Source of the DNA: Leadbetterella byssophila DSM 17132
Lineage (GTDB): Bacteria; Bacteroidota; Bacteroidia; Cytophagales; Spirosomataceae
DNA length: 64,000 bases
Assembly: GCF_000166395.1 (NCBI RefSeq)
Contig: NC_014655.1
Span: 930,001 to 994,000 of the forward strand
Direction of reading: 5' to 3'
Below are positions 8,775-18,704 of this stretch, one piece after another (the first letter of the stretch is position 1; each line of letters begins with the position of its first letter). A program made the position numbers and the translations under genes. The notes beneath the pieces were generated by a model. It saw only the letters and a list, made by a program, of their open reading frames with translations, was not told the DNA's origin and made no database searches.

Positions 8775-9365
8775 CTCTTCCGCTTCTACAGATTTCACTT
8801 CCGGTATCATGGTGGTCAACAATCTCTCTATTCCAGCCTTCAAAGTCAAGGAAGCTGAAGGACAACCGCTACATGATCCCTGTAATAAGACCTTCACCGT
8901 GCCGCTTTCTTCTTCAAATGAGGAGAAGTTAATGGCTCCACCATCAGATTCAACTGCCGGACGAACGTACTGATCCAAAGTAGACTTGATCTTAGCTACT
9001 ACCTCTGAATCACTTCCCTGAACAATCAACGTATGTGAATCAATGGTTTTCTGCGCAAATACCGGATGATTTTCATCAAAGTAGGTCTTGATAAACTGAC
9101 GAACATCTCCCAATACATCATCCCAATCTATATCTCCTCTCTTTGTCAAAGTGATGAAATTAGAAGAGATAAATACACGCTCCACAAAGTCAAACAGAAA
9201 TAGATCTGAAGCTAGGGGAGAAGCTTTCTTCTCGTCAAACGTGGATGCCTTTGTAGGATAATCAAAAGATAAACCTTCAGGCACGATTTCGTAATTCAGC
9301 ACGAATTTCATGGAGTTAGGATTAGGACTCAACTCCGTATATATCATGGTGTTCCTTTTCAACAT
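8766..9365 (-). CDS. Nfu/NifU-type iron-sulfur cluster carrier
   Basis: 199 residues from 9365. The N-terminal half is the Nfu N-terminal domain (YTELSPNPNSMKFVLN, residues 9-24), and the C-terminal NifU-like domain carries the cluster-binding pair Cys165-x-x-Cys168 in GSCSGCPSASLTLKAGIE. Such proteins receive Fe-S clusters and pass them to apo-enzymes. An ATG at 9347 is an alternative start. The frame extends upstream to 9434 but the extra part would read through the rpmA terminator, so I excluded it. Confidence 0.88.
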   Translation of the reverse strand: MLKRNTMIYTELSPNPNSMKFVLNYEIVPEGLSFDYPTKASTFDEKKASPLASDLFLFDFVERVFISSNFITLTKRGDIDWDDVLGDVRQFIKTYFDENHPVFAQKTIDSHTLIVQGSDSEVVAKIKSTLDQYVRPAVESDGGAINFSSFEEESGTVKVLLQGSCSGCPSASLTLKAGIERLLTTMIPEVKSVEAEELV

Positions 9366-9425
9366 TTTATATAGTCTTATTAATAGATAACACGCTGCAA
9401 GGCATAAAAGTTTAAATAAAAAAAA

Positions 9426-9442
9426 AGAGGTCAAAGACCTCT
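9426..9442 (-). terminator. rho-independent terminator of rplU-rpmA
   Basis: A perfect 7-base-pair stem AGAGGTC/GACCTCT with a 3-base loop is followed, in the minus direction, by a long T run. It lies 25 bases after the rpmA stop and ahead of nfu. Confidence 0.85.
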
Positions 9443-9466
9443 TTTCCTCCCCTAAAGGATTATTTC

Positions 9467-9730
9467 TTACGCTTCAGCTGTAGGAAGTACGTGTACGAAT
9501 GATTTTCCGTCACGACCTTTCTTGAAGCTGATGATACCGTCAGTTAAAGCGAACAAAGTATGATCACGACCTAAACCTACGTTTTGACCAGGATTGTGTT
9601 TTGTTCCACGTTGACGTACAATGATGTTTCCAGCAATCACAGACTGCCCGCCAAAAAGTTTCACGCCTAAACGCTTACTTTCCGACTCACGACCGTTTTT
9701 CGAACTACCGACGCCTTTCTTATGTGCCAT
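9467..9730 (-). CDS. rpmA: 50S ribosomal protein L27
   Basis: 87 residues, with the strongly conserved N terminus [20 protein letters not shown] and the [22 protein letters not shown] core. L27 sits near the peptidyl-transferase centre of the large ribosomal subunit. The start methionine is followed directly by AHKKG, without the cleaved extension found in Firmicutes. It is 31 bases after rplU and shares its promoter and terminator. Confidence 0.97.
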   Translation of the reverse strand: MAHKKGVGSSKNGRESESKRLGVKLFGGQSVIAGNIIVRQRGTKHNPGQNVGLGRDHTLFALTDGIISFKKGRDGKSFVHVLPTAEA

Positions 9731-9761
9731 TGTATTCTAATGTTTTAAGATTCAAAAATAA

Positions 9762-10076
9762 TTATGCACCAATGATTTGGTTAATTTGAACTTTCGTCAA
9801 AGCTTGACGGTGTCCATTTTGCTTTTGGTAACTTTTACGTCTTTTCTTTTTGAAAACAATTACCTTCTCACCTTTAAGGTGTTCCAAAATAGTGCCTTTC
9901 ACTGAAGCACCTTCTACAGTAGGAGTACCTATTTTAACTCCGGCTGCAGATTCAACAAGGAGAACCTTGTCAATAACAAGCTCAGCGTTCGCTTCACCTT
10001 CCAAACGATTGGTGTAGATGTAACGACCCTCTTCAACTTTAAATTGCTGGCCTGCGATCTCTACGATTGCGTACAT
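9762..10076 (-). CDS. rplU: 50S ribosomal protein L21
   Basis: 104 residues, full length. It starts MYAIVEIAGQQFKVEEG and contains the conserved IVFKKKRRKSYQKQNGHRQ rRNA-binding stretch near the C terminus, ending LTKVQINQI. L21 binds 23S rRNA with L20. It is the first gene of the two-gene rplU-rpmA operon. Confidence 0.97.
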   Translation of the reverse strand: MYAIVEIAGQQFKVEEGRYIYTNRLEGEANAELVIDKVLLVESAAGVKIGTPTVEGASVKGTILEHLKGEKVIVFKKKRRKSYQKQNGHRQALTKVQINQIIGA

Positions 10077-10104
10077 AATGATTGAAATTTATTTTTTTGA
10101 GGTG

Positions 10105-10136
10105 CAAAATTAACCAAACATCATAGAATAAACAAA
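10105..10136 (-). promoter_or_regulatory. Bacteroidota-type promoter of rplU-rpmA
   Basis: On the minus strand TTTG (10136-10133) is followed after 20 bases by TAATTTTG (10112-10105), matching the -33 TTTG / -7 TAnnTTTG consensus. The -7 element lies about 29 bases before the rplU start. Confidence 0.75.
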
Positions 10137-10183
10137 TGTTTTGCTAAAATTTACTGTAAACCAACGATATATTTAAACTAATC

Positions 10184-10217
10184 TTTTAGTTATTATCATT
10201 TCTTCTCTTTATCTTTG
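10184..10217 (+). promoter_or_regulatory. promoter of the leucine-rich-repeat gene
   Basis: TATCTTTG at 10210-10217 is a perfect TAnnTTTG element. A TTTTAG about 20 bases upstream is a weak -33 match. The element ends 21 bases before the ATG at 10239, which supports that start over the TTG at 10215. Confidence 0.55.
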
Positions 10218-10238
10218 CTTAACAGATACTTACAAAAA

Positions 10239-11573
10239 ATGAAAAGGCAATTATTCCTCCTCCTTTTAATATCCTTCTGCACACAGGCACAAAAGTTTAC
10301 TTTCATAGCTAGCAATAAAGAATATAATGAATATGAGCAGCTACCTAAGAATACCCGATTAGATTCCGTCCAAGCTCAAAATAGCATCAATAACAAGATC
10401 TTAGCTTTTAGTACCCGACTCAAACGCGATTTGCGACAGATCTCCTGGGAAGCTTTAAACGTATTCAGGCCTAGTATCACAGTATTTGTAGAATCTATTG
10501 ACCTACATAAACCTCACCATATCATTTATTATATCACTTATCAAGACACCACGGTAAAGAATACCTACAGATCTATGTACCTGAAATTAGTGGATGAAAA
10601 ATGGCATGCTGATATCCAAAATGCAATCACTCACAGCTTAAAAGATTATTCCTCTTTACCTCCCCAATCTATTCATACCGTTTCCTTAACCTACACCAAA
10701 AAAGATTTCAAAACCTACATCAGAAAATTTGATCCCTCAACTACCACAAGTCTTGAATTAGAAAATTTTGGCCTGACTGAAATTCCTCAGGAGGTATTTG
10801 CCTTCAAGAACTTAAAGAAACTAAGTTTAAAGGATAATTATATAAGTAAGGTTACAATCCGAAAAAAGGATTTCCCCCATCTTGAAAATTTGTCCCTCCA
10901 GGGAAACCTACTTAACGAAAAGTCCGGCAAATTTTGGAACATTAAGATCTTAAACCTCATTGACAACCAATACGAAAGCCTGCCAAAAATCGGTAAGAAA
11001 ACTGATCATATTTTATTGGCCACTAACTTCATAAAGGAACTTAATAGAAAGGATATCAAACGTCTCAAGAATAGCTCCAATGTCAATTTATATCTTAACC
11101 AATTAACTTATTTGCCTAGGAGTATTAAGAAATTAAAGAAGACGAAAGAAATAGACCTGTATAGAAATCAACTTCAGGAAATACCTAAGGAAATTATTAA
11201 GATGAAAAACCTGGAAACCTTAGCCATCTCTTATAACAAACTGAACAATTTGCCAGGCAATTTACACAGTATGAGCAACTTAAAAACACTATATGCTCAC
11301 CACAATCATCTTGAACATTTGCCCTCCTTGCCCCCAAACCTGGAATTATTAGACCTAGGTTTTAATAGATTAGAAGCGGTGGATCAACCCATCAAAACCT
11401 TGAAGAATCTAAAATCAGTAGAACTTGCGGGAAACAAAATAACAGGTAACATAGATTTTATTTTGGACCTTCCAAAACTTGAGGAAGTATACATTTGGAA
11501 CAATCCTATACCTGAAGACCTATTGTTAAGACTAACGGAAAAACTACAAGCAAAACAGGTCACTGTAAAATGA
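10239..11573 (+). CDS. secreted leucine-rich-repeat protein
   Basis: 444 residues from the ATG at 10239, which begins a signal peptide (MKRQLFLLLLISFCTQAQ). The first ~150 residues are of unknown type. From about residue 165 on there are ten or so LRR units, such as LENFGLTEIPQEVFAFKNLKKLSL, written here only in part: FKNLKKLSLKDNYIS, TKEIDLYRNQLQEIPKE, LETLAISYNKLNNLP, LELLDLGFNRLEAV. LRR arrays form solenoids for protein binding; the partner is unknown. Codon use is more A-rich than in the ribosomal neighbours. There is no lipobox and no sorting domain, so it is periplasmic or exported by another route. Confidence 0.82.
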   Translation: MKRQLFLLLLISFCTQAQKFTFIASNKEYNEYEQLPKNTRLDSVQAQNSINNKILAFSTRLKRDLRQISWEALNVFRPSITVFVESIDLHKPHHIIYYITYQDTTVKNTYRSMYLKLVDEKWHADIQNAITHSLKDYSSLPPQSIHTVSLTYTKKDFKTYIRKFDPSTTTSLELENFGLTEIPQEVFAFKNLKKLSLKDNYISKVTIRKKDFPHLENLSLQGNLLNEKSGKFWNIKILNLIDNQYESLPKIGKKTDHILLATNFIKELNRKDIKRLKNSSNVNLYLNQLTYLPRSIKKLKKTKEIDLYRNQLQEIPKEIIKMKNLETLAISYNKLNNLPGNLHSMSNLKTLYAHHNHLEHLPSLPPNLELLDLGFNRLEAVDQPIKTLKNLKSVELAGNKITGNIDFILDLPKLEEVYIWNNPIPEDLLLRLTEKLQAKQVTVK

Positions 11574-11602
11574 ATTTATTTACTTTGCAAAAAAAGTAAA
11601 CT

Positions 11603-12385
11603 ATGCAGCAATACCAGGATCTGCTTCGTCATATTCTCAAAGAAGGTACTCAAAAAACAGATCGAACCGGCACGGGAACCCTTAGCGTTTTTGGCTATCA
11701 GATGCGTTTTGATCTGAGCAAAGGCTTCCCTTTGGTAACCACTAAAAAACTACACCTGAAATCCATTATCCATGAACTTTTGTGGTTTATCAATGGAGAT
11801 ACTAATATCAAGTACCTGAAGGATAACGGTGTTTCCATCTGGGACGAATGGGCAAATGAAAATGGAGATCTTGGTCCGGTATACGGTAAGCAGTGGAGAG
11901 CTTGGAATGATGAAATTGACCAGCTTAAAGAGGTAATAAACACCATAAAGCACAATCCGGACTCCAGAAGAATGATTGTATCTGCATGGAACGTGAGTGA
12001 TCTTCCTAGAATGGCTCTGATGCCTTGTCACGCGCTCTTCCAATTCTATGTGGCAGACAATAAGCTTTCTTGTCAACTTTACCAAAGAAGTGCAGACGTG
12101 TTCCTAGGCGTTCCCTTTAATATAGCCTCTTATGCCTTATTGACTATGATGATTGCGCAAGAGTGCGGTTTGGAACTGGGAGATTTCGTATGGACAGGAG
12201 GTGATACGCACTTGTACCTGAATCATTTGGAACAAGTCAATAAGCAGCTAGAAAGAACCCCTAAGGCATTACCTATTATGAAATTGAATCCGGACGTGAA
12301 ATCAGTGTTTGATTTCAAATTTGAAGACTTTGAACTAGTAAATTACGATCCATATCCGGGCATCAAAGCTCCGGTAGCGGTATGA
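11603..12385 (+). CDS. thyA: thymidylate synthase
   Basis: 260 residues, close to the bacterial ThyA length. It converts dUMP to dTMP using methylene-tetrahydrofolate. Visible signatures are the phosphate-binding [12 protein letters not shown], the folate-site [12 protein letters not shown], the catalytic Cys142 in [11 protein letters not shown], the [17 protein letters not shown] segment and the C-terminal PGIKAPVAV. Its stop overlaps the start of the sialidase-like gene by 4 bases. Confidence 0.97.
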   Translation: MQQYQDLLRHILKEGTQKTDRTGTGTLSVFGYQMRFDLSKGFPLVTTKKLHLKSIIHELLWFINGDTNIKYLKDNGVSIWDEWANENGDLGPVYGKQWRAWNDEIDQLKEVINTIKHNPDSRRMIVSAWNVSDLPRMALMPCHALFQFYVADNKLSCQLYQRSADVFLGVPFNIASYALLTMMIAQECGLELGDFVWTGGDTHLYLNHLEQVNKQLERTPKALPIMKLNPDVKSVFDFKFEDFELVNYDPYPGIKAPVAV

Positions 12386-13392
12386 AAAAACTCCTTATTT
12401 TCTTTATATTCTGTTCCAAAGTAGCTAGTGCTCAGTATAAGGTGGTACAGGAACATCAAATTCCTGCTCCCACGGCTTCCGTTCATGCATCGACCCTGGT
12501 TGAACTACAAAATGGCAACCTCCTAGCGGCTTGGTTTGGCGGGATAGAAGAAGGAGACCCTTCTGTAGGCATATACCTTAGCAGATTTAATGGAAAGGTC
12601 TGGTCAGAGGCTGAAGAAGTAGTTCTACCCTCCCAAGCAGGTGACACTACCTATCCATGCTGGAATCCGGTTTTAGTCAGGAATAAAGAAAATACCCTAT
12701 TTCTGTATTATAAAGTGGGGCCAAATCCTCGAGAATGGTGGGCGCAGGTGAAAACCTCTAATGATGAGGGGAAAAGCTGGTCAGAAGCCAGAGACTTACC
12801 GGAGGGTCATATGGGGCCCGTAAGAGTAAAACCGGTCATGTTAGCAAATGGAGACTTTCTATATCCTTCTAGTACAGAAACCCCGGAAACGGATTATTGG
12901 TCGGCTCACTTTGAAGTCTCAGATAATGAGGGTAACAACTGGCAAATGGTTCCGATGGATTGTGACACCTTTCAGATCATTCAACCCACCATATTGGAAT
13001 TTTCAGAAGGAAAAATGCTGATGCTTGCGCGAAGTAGACATAATAGAGTGATAGCAGCGTATTCCCACAATTATGGAAATTCGTGGACTAAACCTTTTGC
13101 CACGAACCTACCTAATCCTAATGCTGGGATTGACGCAGTAAAAGTGGGGAAAAACAGGTTCCTCATGGTTTACAATCCCCTGCTTGCAGGTAAAAACTGG
13201 TGGGAGGGGAGAAGCAAACTGGTTTTAGGCTCTAGTCATGACGGATTAGATTGGAAAGAGATTCTAACCTTAGAGGATCATGAAAAAGGGGAGTTCAGTT
13301 ACCCCGCGATAATTCGTACAAAGGACGGTAAGATCCATATTTCTTACACCTATGACAGGAAATTCATAAAACACCTCATCCTTACAAATTAA
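12382..13392 (+). CDS. secreted sialidase-like (BNR repeat) protein
   Basis: 336 residues with a signal peptide ending near VASAQ. Asp-box motifs are visible: [24 protein letters not shown] and the looser SHDGLDW, the mark of six-bladed sialidase-type propellers. The opening [19 protein letters not shown] and the closing [16 protein letters not shown] are typical of the BNR_2 group, which includes sialidases but also other glycosidases and binding proteins, so the sugar is uncertain. It overlaps thyA by 4 bases and converges with the LtaS-like gene with 11 bases shared. Confidence 0.8.
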   Translation: MKKLLIFFIFCSKVASAQYKVVQEHQIPAPTASVHASTLVELQNGNLLAAWFGGIEEGDPSVGIYLSRFNGKVWSEAEEVVLPSQAGDTTYPCWNPVLVRNKENTLFLYYKVGPNPREWWAQVKTSNDEGKSWSEARDLPEGHMGPVRVKPVMLANGDFLYPSSTETPETDYWSAHFEVSDNEGNNWQMVPMDCDTFQIIQPTILEFSEGKMLMLARSRHNRVIAAYSHNYGNSWTKPFATNLPNPNAGIDAVKVGKNRFLMVYNPLLAGKNWWEGRSKLVLGSSHDGLDWKEILTLEDHEKGEFSYPAIIRTKDGKIHISYTYDRKFIKHLILTN

Positions 13393-15202
13393 GGAAGTCT
13401 TGATAGGTAGCCTGCATGAGGACTTTTCCTCTATCTAAACTTTTAGTTATTAGCCCTTGCTCTCCTTGTAACAGAATTCTACCTACGTTATCGTATACTA
13501 CTTTCTCTTTTCCTATATACCCAAATCCATCATTGAAAACATAGAAACCCCAACCCGGAGTTCTGCTATCTAGAACATTTTTGCTCCATTTGAAAGGAGA
13601 GTCTGAAAGCGACAATTGGCCTAAAACTGTAGCGCAAAGGTCAGATTGATTCATTACTTTGTGAATTACTCTTGAATCCTTAATCACTCCTCCCGTCCAA
13701 AACATAGGAACACGGAATGCCGCAGTTTTATCCTCTTTCTCCGGCCATTTATGACCTCTATTTCCTATAATTATAACCAAAGTATTCTCCCACCAATCTT
13801 CCTTTTGGGCCCCTTCCAGAAAATTCTTCAAACTCATATCTGCGTAATTAAGCGAATTATAGTACTGAACCTGTGAAGAATTCTCATTCCATTTACCAAG
13901 AACAGGAATAGCATAGGGCTCATGAGTAGACAAGCTAAAAACAGAAGTAAAGACCGGTCGACCATTCAAATTCTTCAGATCAGCTAATACACGTGCATAT
14001 ACCAAACTGTCTGGAGCACCCAGACCTGTGCTCGCACCAAAATCTTCTTTTAAACTGATCTTCTCAAAATCTCCCTCAAAAAGGTATGACCTCAATCCCA
14101 AAAAGTCCGGTTCACCTCCATAATAAAAGTGAGTTGCATACCCAATTTTGGAAAGAAAACTACTTAAATTCTCTATTTTATCTATTTTTTCCGAAAATTC
14201 AATTAAAGCTTGTTTAGGCTGAGCCGGATATCCACTTAAGAGGCTCACCACATTTTTATCTGTTCTATCAGAAGCCGCATACACTTCCGGGAAGTAGACC
14301 GACTTACCTTTTAACTCATTCAAAAATGGGGTTACAGCTTCCCCATTGTAATGAAAATCCAGAACATTCGCACTTAGGTTTTCTACAGAAATAAGAAGGA
14401 TATGAGGTTTCTTATGATTAACTAGCTGAGTTCTGGTCCCCCCTTTAGCAAATAAGGAATCTAAGGTTCTTTCCACCATTTCCCTGGGATAAAAAATGTA
14501 GGGATTATCCTTAATGCTCGCTTTTTTTAAGAGAGAGGAAAAGAAAACCCAAGGGGCATTGAGAGCTGAAGCATTCGCGAAGGCATTTTTCGAGAAATAT
14601 ACGGTACTTTGACGCAGAGGTGTTTTTCCCCATCCTCCTCTTAAAGGGAGAATCAGCAGGGCACACATCAGGAGGCCGTAAATGATAAAAGGAAAGTTTT
14701 TGATCCTTTTCCAGTCGTATATCTTGTTTGCTACAATCCTATAAACCACTATGCTGCCCACAGCCAGAATAAAGATGTAGCTAATCAAAAGCCGCAAAAT
14801 AGGAGAATTTTTGAGCGATATGTAGGCCGCTTTAGGACTATTTAAGAATTTAAGAGGAGTACTATCTAAGCGGAAATTCCAAATATTGTATACCTCTAAA
14901 TCTGAAACAACAATAAAGTTGGTGATAGTTAATAGAATAAAGGTGTAAGAGAATATAGTGTTCTGGAATACAGATTTGTTAAGAAAATTACTGAAAGTAA
15001 CCCATAAAAACGGGAAAATGGAATAATAAGCCGCCATGGCCAAATCCATCTTAAAGCCAAAATAGAAAATGCCAAAAAGCAATTCCAAGGTGAGATCCTT
15101 AGTCTCGTCTATATGATAGGTGAGAAACAGGATGCGGGCAAAAAGAAAGACAACCACCCAGAAGCAATAGTACAGAAGCAAAAAACGTAGCCGTTCCCGC
15201 AT
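13382..15202 (-). CDS. LtaS/sulfatase-family membrane protein with altered metal site
   Basis: 606 residues. About five transmembrane segments occupy residues 1-185, followed by an extracytoplasmic alkaline-phosphatase-fold domain, the build of phosphoglycerol transferases such as LtaS. The first metal ligand region HILLISVENLSA and the nucleophile region SDRTDKNVVSLLSGYPAQP (Thr in DRT) are present, as is STHEPY. The usual Asp-His metal pair (DHG) reads IIGNRGHKWPE here, i.e. Asn-Arg. If real, metal binding must differ or activity is lost. The gene stands alone, convergent with the sialidase-like gene. Confidence 0.82.
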   Translation of the reverse strand: MRERLRFLLLYYCFWVVVFLFARILFLTYHIDETKDLTLELLFGIFYFGFKMDLAMAAYYSIFPFLWVTFSNFLNKSVFQNTIFSYTFILLTITNFIVVSDLEVYNIWNFRLDSTPLKFLNSPKAAYISLKNSPILRLLISYIFILAVGSIVVYRIVANKIYDWKRIKNFPFIIYGLLMCALLILPLRGGWGKTPLRQSTVYFSKNAFANASALNAPWVFFSSLLKKASIKDNPYIFYPREMVERTLDSLFAKGGTRTQLVNHKKPHILLISVENLSANVLDFHYNGEAVTPFLNELKGKSVYFPEVYAASDRTDKNVVSLLSGYPAQPKQALIEFSEKIDKIENLSSFLSKIGYATHFYYGGEPDFLGLRSYLFEGDFEKISLKEDFGASTGLGAPDSLVYARVLADLKNLNGRPVFTSVFSLSTHEPYAIPVLGKWNENSSQVQYYNSLNYADMSLKNFLEGAQKEDWWENTLVIIIGNRGHKWPEKEDKTAAFRVPMFWTGGVIKDSRVIHKVMNQSDLCATVLGQLSLSDSPFKWSKNVLDSRTPGWGFYVFNDGFGYIGKEKVVYDNVGRILLQGEQGLITKSLDRGKVLMQATYQDFLNL

Positions 15203-15290
15203 TTAAATTTTACCTTTTAGTTTAAAATAAAAGATTCAAGTATTTATTTTGTTGTAAATATAGATACTTCCTACAAAAATACCTTTTCAT

Positions 15291-17486
15291 ATGTCAGAAC
15301 TTAGATGGAAAGCCATTCAGGTAGCTCAATCGAGAGCTATCCCTGAAGTGGAAATTCCCAGTGGTAAAGTGAGTGATTATTACCGCTCTAACACTTTCAC
15401 CGATGAGGTGATGAAAGAACTATTAACTGCAGAATCTTACGAGAAGGTGTCTCAGGCAATACGTTCAGGAGAAAATATTGAGGGAAAAGTGGCAGATGAA
15501 GTGGCCGCAGCGATGAAGACTTGGGCGATCTCCAAAGGAGCTACACACTACACGCACTGGTTCCAGCCTCTGACCGGAGGGACTGCTGAAAAGCATGACT
15601 CCTTCTTTGATGTTGCTGGCGACGGACAGGCCATTGAGAAATTTAAAGGATCTGCACTGGTTCAGCAAGAACCGGATGCTTCGTCTTTCCCAAGTGGTGG
15701 ATTAAGAGCCACCTTCGAAGCTCGTGGATATACCGCTTGGAATCCATCAACTCCCGCATTTATACTTTATAACAGAGCAGGTAGTGGTACCCTATGTATT
15801 CCATCCGTATTCTTTTCCTATTCAGGTGAACTTTTGGATGCGAAATCACCATTAATCAATTCTACTGCTTGTTTAGACAAAGCTGCTACATCTGTAGCAA
15901 AAATCTTTGACGAAAAGGTTACTCGTGTTACGGCTACTTGTGGTATAGAACAAGAGTACTTCTTGATAGACAAAGCCCTCTACTTATCACGTCCTGACTT
16001 GGTGATGTGTGGTCGTACGGTATTTGGACATTCCTTAGCTAAAGGTCAACAGTTAGAAGACCATTACTTTGGATCCATTCCTAGTAGGGTGAATGCCTTT
16101 ATGGTGGATTTTGAATTTGAAGCCTTGAAATTAGGTATTCCATTGAGAACCCGTCACAATGAAGTAGCGCCAGGACAGTTTGAAGTAGCCCCTACATTTG
16201 AAGAAGTTAACGTTGCCAGTGATCATAACATCCTATTGATGGATGTAATGAAGAAAGTGGCTTCAAAGCATAACTTCCAGGTGTTATTCCATGAAAAACC
16301 ATTTGCAGGAATCAATGGTAGTGGAAAACATAACAACTGGTCTGTTTCTACAGATACTGGTGTAAACTTACTTTCTCCTAGTGATGACCCTAACCGTAAG
16401 TTGATGTTCATCACCTTCTTGGTGAACGTGATCAAGGCGGTATATGATCATGCTGACATGTTGAGAGCTACTGTAGCTACAGCAAGTAACGAGCATAGAC
16501 TAGGCGCAAATGAAGCTCCTCCGGCCATCATGTCCATCTTCTTAGGATCCACCATGACCCGCGTATTGGAAGAATTGGAGAACAAAGAAAACTTTGATAT
16601 CGCTATAGGTGAGAATGCTTATGTGAAATTAGGAATCAATAAGATCCCTTCTATCTTATTAGATAACACAGATAGAAACAGAACCTCACCATTTGCCTTC
16701 ACAGGAAACAAATTTGAATTCCGTGCCGTAGGTTCATTAGCGAACTCTGCTACTCCAATGATGGTATTGAATACTATTGTAGCGAAGCAATTAGAAGATT
16801 TCAAAAAGGCTTATGATGCCGCGATCGCGAAAGAGGGAGATTCAAATAAAGAAGGAGTGATCCTTCAAATCTTGAAAGATTACTATAAAGCTTCTAAAAA
16901 CATCCTATTTGAAGGAAATGGATATTCAAAAGAATGGGAAGAAGAGGCTGCTAGAAGAGGTTTGAGCAATATAAAGGATGTTCCTGAAGCATTAAAAGCT
17001 TACATCTCTCCGAAAACCATCGAAGTTTTTGAAGCGATGAAAGTATTGAACAAGAGAGAATTGCATTCACGTTATGAAGTTCGATTGGAAAACTTTATCA
17101 AGAAAATCCAAATTGAATCGAGAGTGATAGGCGACTTGGCTCAGAACCATGTAGTATCAACAGCGGTTAAATACCAGACTCGTCTGGCAGAAACAGCAAA
17201 ATCTCTGGTTGATCTAGGCTTGAAGGAAGAAGCAGATCCAATCATCAACATCATCAAGACCATTTCCTATCGTGTGAAGGTGATCACTGAAAACGTGAAA
17301 TTGATGACAGATGCCAGAAAGAAAGCGAATAATCAGGCAGATGTGCATGAAACAGCGAGAATCTACTCTTCAGAAGTGAAACCTTATTTTGATATCATCA
17401 GAAGACAGGTAGATAAATTAGAATTAATGATCGATGATCAAGATTGGCCATTAACCAAATACAGAGAACTTTTATACGTTAGATAA
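15291..17486 (+). CDS. glnN: type III glutamine synthetase
   Basis: 731 residues, the size of GSIII enzymes, which make glutamine from glutamate, ammonia and ATP as double-hexamer complexes. GSIII marks are the FPSGGLRATFEARGYTAWN region, the ATCGIEQEYFLIDK metal site, NEVAPGQFEVAPTFEEVN, and KPFAGINGSGKHNNWS. The C-terminal ~200 residues are the GSIII-specific helical extension. GSIII is common in Bacteroidota and rare elsewhere. The gene directly downstream begins 2 bases after the stop. Confidence 0.96.
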   Translation: MSELRWKAIQVAQSRAIPEVEIPSGKVSDYYRSNTFTDEVMKELLTAESYEKVSQAIRSGENIEGKVADEVAAAMKTWAISKGATHYTHWFQPLTGGTAEKHDSFFDVAGDGQAIEKFKGSALVQQEPDASSFPSGGLRATFEARGYTAWNPSTPAFILYNRAGSGTLCIPSVFFSYSGELLDAKSPLINSTACLDKAATSVAKIFDEKVTRVTATCGIEQEYFLIDKALYLSRPDLVMCGRTVFGHSLAKGQQLEDHYFGSIPSRVNAFMVDFEFEALKLGIPLRTRHNEVAPGQFEVAPTFEEVNVASDHNILLMDVMKKVASKHNFQVLFHEKPFAGINGSGKHNNWSVSTDTGVNLLSPSDDPNRKLMFITFLVNVIKAVYDHADMLRATVATASNEHRLGANEAPPAIMSIFLGSTMTRVLEELENKENFDIAIGENAYVKLGINKIPSILLDNTDRNRTSPFAFTGNKFEFRAVGSLANSATPMMVLNTIVAKQLEDFKKAYDAAIAKEGDSNKEGVILQILKDYYKASKNILFEGNGYSKEWEEEAARRGLSNIKDVPEALKAYISPKTIEVFEAMKVLNKRELHSRYEVRLENFIKKIQIESRVIGDLAQNHVVSTAVKYQTRLAETAKSLVDLGLKEEADPIINIIKTISYRVKVITENVKLMTDARKKANNQADVHETARIYSSEVKPYFDIIRRQVDKLELMIDDQDWPLTKYRELLYVR

Positions 17487-17488
17487 TC

Positions 17489-18016
17489 ATGAATGTAGGT
17501 TACACCCAAGAGGAAGTCGATCTTCTTAGAGAAGAGTGCGAAGAATTAGGTCAGAACTTTGTCATCGTTGATGATGAACCTGAAGAAGAAGCAGACTATG
17601 TACAATTTCAGTTCATAGGAAAGCACGAAGGGAAAGAGGTGATTTACGATGCCGTATTGAGCACTCTATCTATGCACCATAGCAGCAAACTGTACGAAGA
17701 AGCTGAAAAGAAAGTGATGAAAATTCACAAAGATTTTGTGCCTTTCGAGCTGCGTGATGAGAATACTGCGGTGAACGAAGAAGCAGAACTTCTGATGGAG
17801 GAATTCATTCAGGAAATGGAAGACGAAGAAGCCGTCAAAGTAGCTGAATTCGTGGAGATCGATTACGATTTCGAATTTGGGATTGGAATTGACGCTGCAT
17901 TAAATGTAGATGAAATTACTGTTGAGGTAATAGAGAAGTTTATTTCAGATTTCAATAACGGCACATTGAAGCTAGACAAAACCTTGTATAGTTTTAAGGA
18001 TGGCTTCGAAGATTGA
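17489..18016 (+). CDS. acidic hypothetical protein downstream of glnN
   Basis: 175 residues, strongly acidic (stretches such as DDEPEEEADYVQF and LLMEEFIQEMEDEEAV). There is no signal peptide and no transmembrane helix, so it is cytoplasmic. I recognise no family. The start is 2 bases after the glnN stop and the gene overlaps rsmE by 17 bases, so it is almost certainly co-transcribed with both. Linkage to glnN could mean a role in nitrogen metabolism, but that is inference from position only. Confidence 0.82.
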   Translation: MNVGYTQEEVDLLREECEELGQNFVIVDDEPEEEADYVQFQFIGKHEGKEVIYDAVLSTLSMHHSSKLYEEAEKKVMKIHKDFVPFELRDENTAVNEEAELLMEEFIQEMEDEEAVKVAEFVEIDYDFEFGIGIDAALNVDEITVEVIEKFISDFNNGTLKLDKTLYSFKDGFED

Positions 18017-18704
18017 TTTTTTATTCTATGGTCAGGACCTCTCGGAGGTCCTGGCTTTAGATCCCACTGAATCTCTTCATGCAGTTAAAGTACTGCGAAA
18101 AAAAGCAGGAGACATCATACAAGTAACTGACGGAAAAGGAGGTTGGTTTACTTGTTCTATAGTAGATGCTCATCCTAAATCCTGCAAACTTCAAATCCTT
18201 GAATCGACCTTTGAGTATGAAAAACCTCAAAGGGAGATATACGTGGCTATAAGCCCTACTAAAAACGGGGATCGCATAGAATATTTCCTGGAAAAAAGCA
18301 TAGAAATAGGGATCTCGGGGATAATACCGGTAAAAACCACGCATACCTATCCTAAGAATATTAATGCAGAAAGATGGAAGAAGATAGCCATATCTGCTAT
18401 GAAACAAAGCCTAAAGGCCTACTTGCCAGAGATATACCCTTATCTCAGTGTGAAGGATTTTTTGACCTTATCTAAGCCTTTTCCTACCAAATTCTTAGCT
18501 CATTTAAGTGAGGGAGCAGAAGATATCATTCGTGTTCCCTTGTCAGACAAGGTTCTGATCTGGATAGGTCCCGAAGGAGATTTTACGGAAGAAGAAATAA
18601 ATTTAGCTACCTCATCTGACTTTCAAAACGTAACTTTAGGAAAAAGTAGATTAAGAACTGAAACTGCAGGTGTTTTTGCAGTTAGCATATTGAACGCCCG
18701 ATGA
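18000..18704 (+). CDS. rsmE: 16S rRNA (uracil1498-N3)-methyltransferase
   Basis: 234 residues. An N-terminal PUA-like domain (ESLHAVKVLRKKAGDIIQVTDGKG is the RNA-binding part, given here as HAVKVLRKKAGD) precedes a SPOUT methyltransferase domain with the knot motifs WIGPEGDFTEEE (residues 188-199) and LGKSRLRTETA (213-223). It methylates U1498 in the small subunit. It overlaps the acidic gene by 17 bases and the DUF4159 gene by 4, in a chain of coupled genes. Confidence 0.93.
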   Translation: MASKIDFLFYGQDLSEVLALDPTESLHAVKVLRKKAGDIIQVTDGKGGWFTCSIVDAHPKSCKLQILESTFEYEKPQREIYVAISPTKNGDRIEYFLEKSIEIGISGIIPVKTTHTYPKNINAERWKKIAISAMKQSLKAYLPEIYPYLSVKDFLTLSKPFPTKFLAHLSEGAEDIIRVPLSDKVLIWIGPEGDFTEEEINLATSSDFQNVTLGKSRLRTETAGVFAVSILNAR

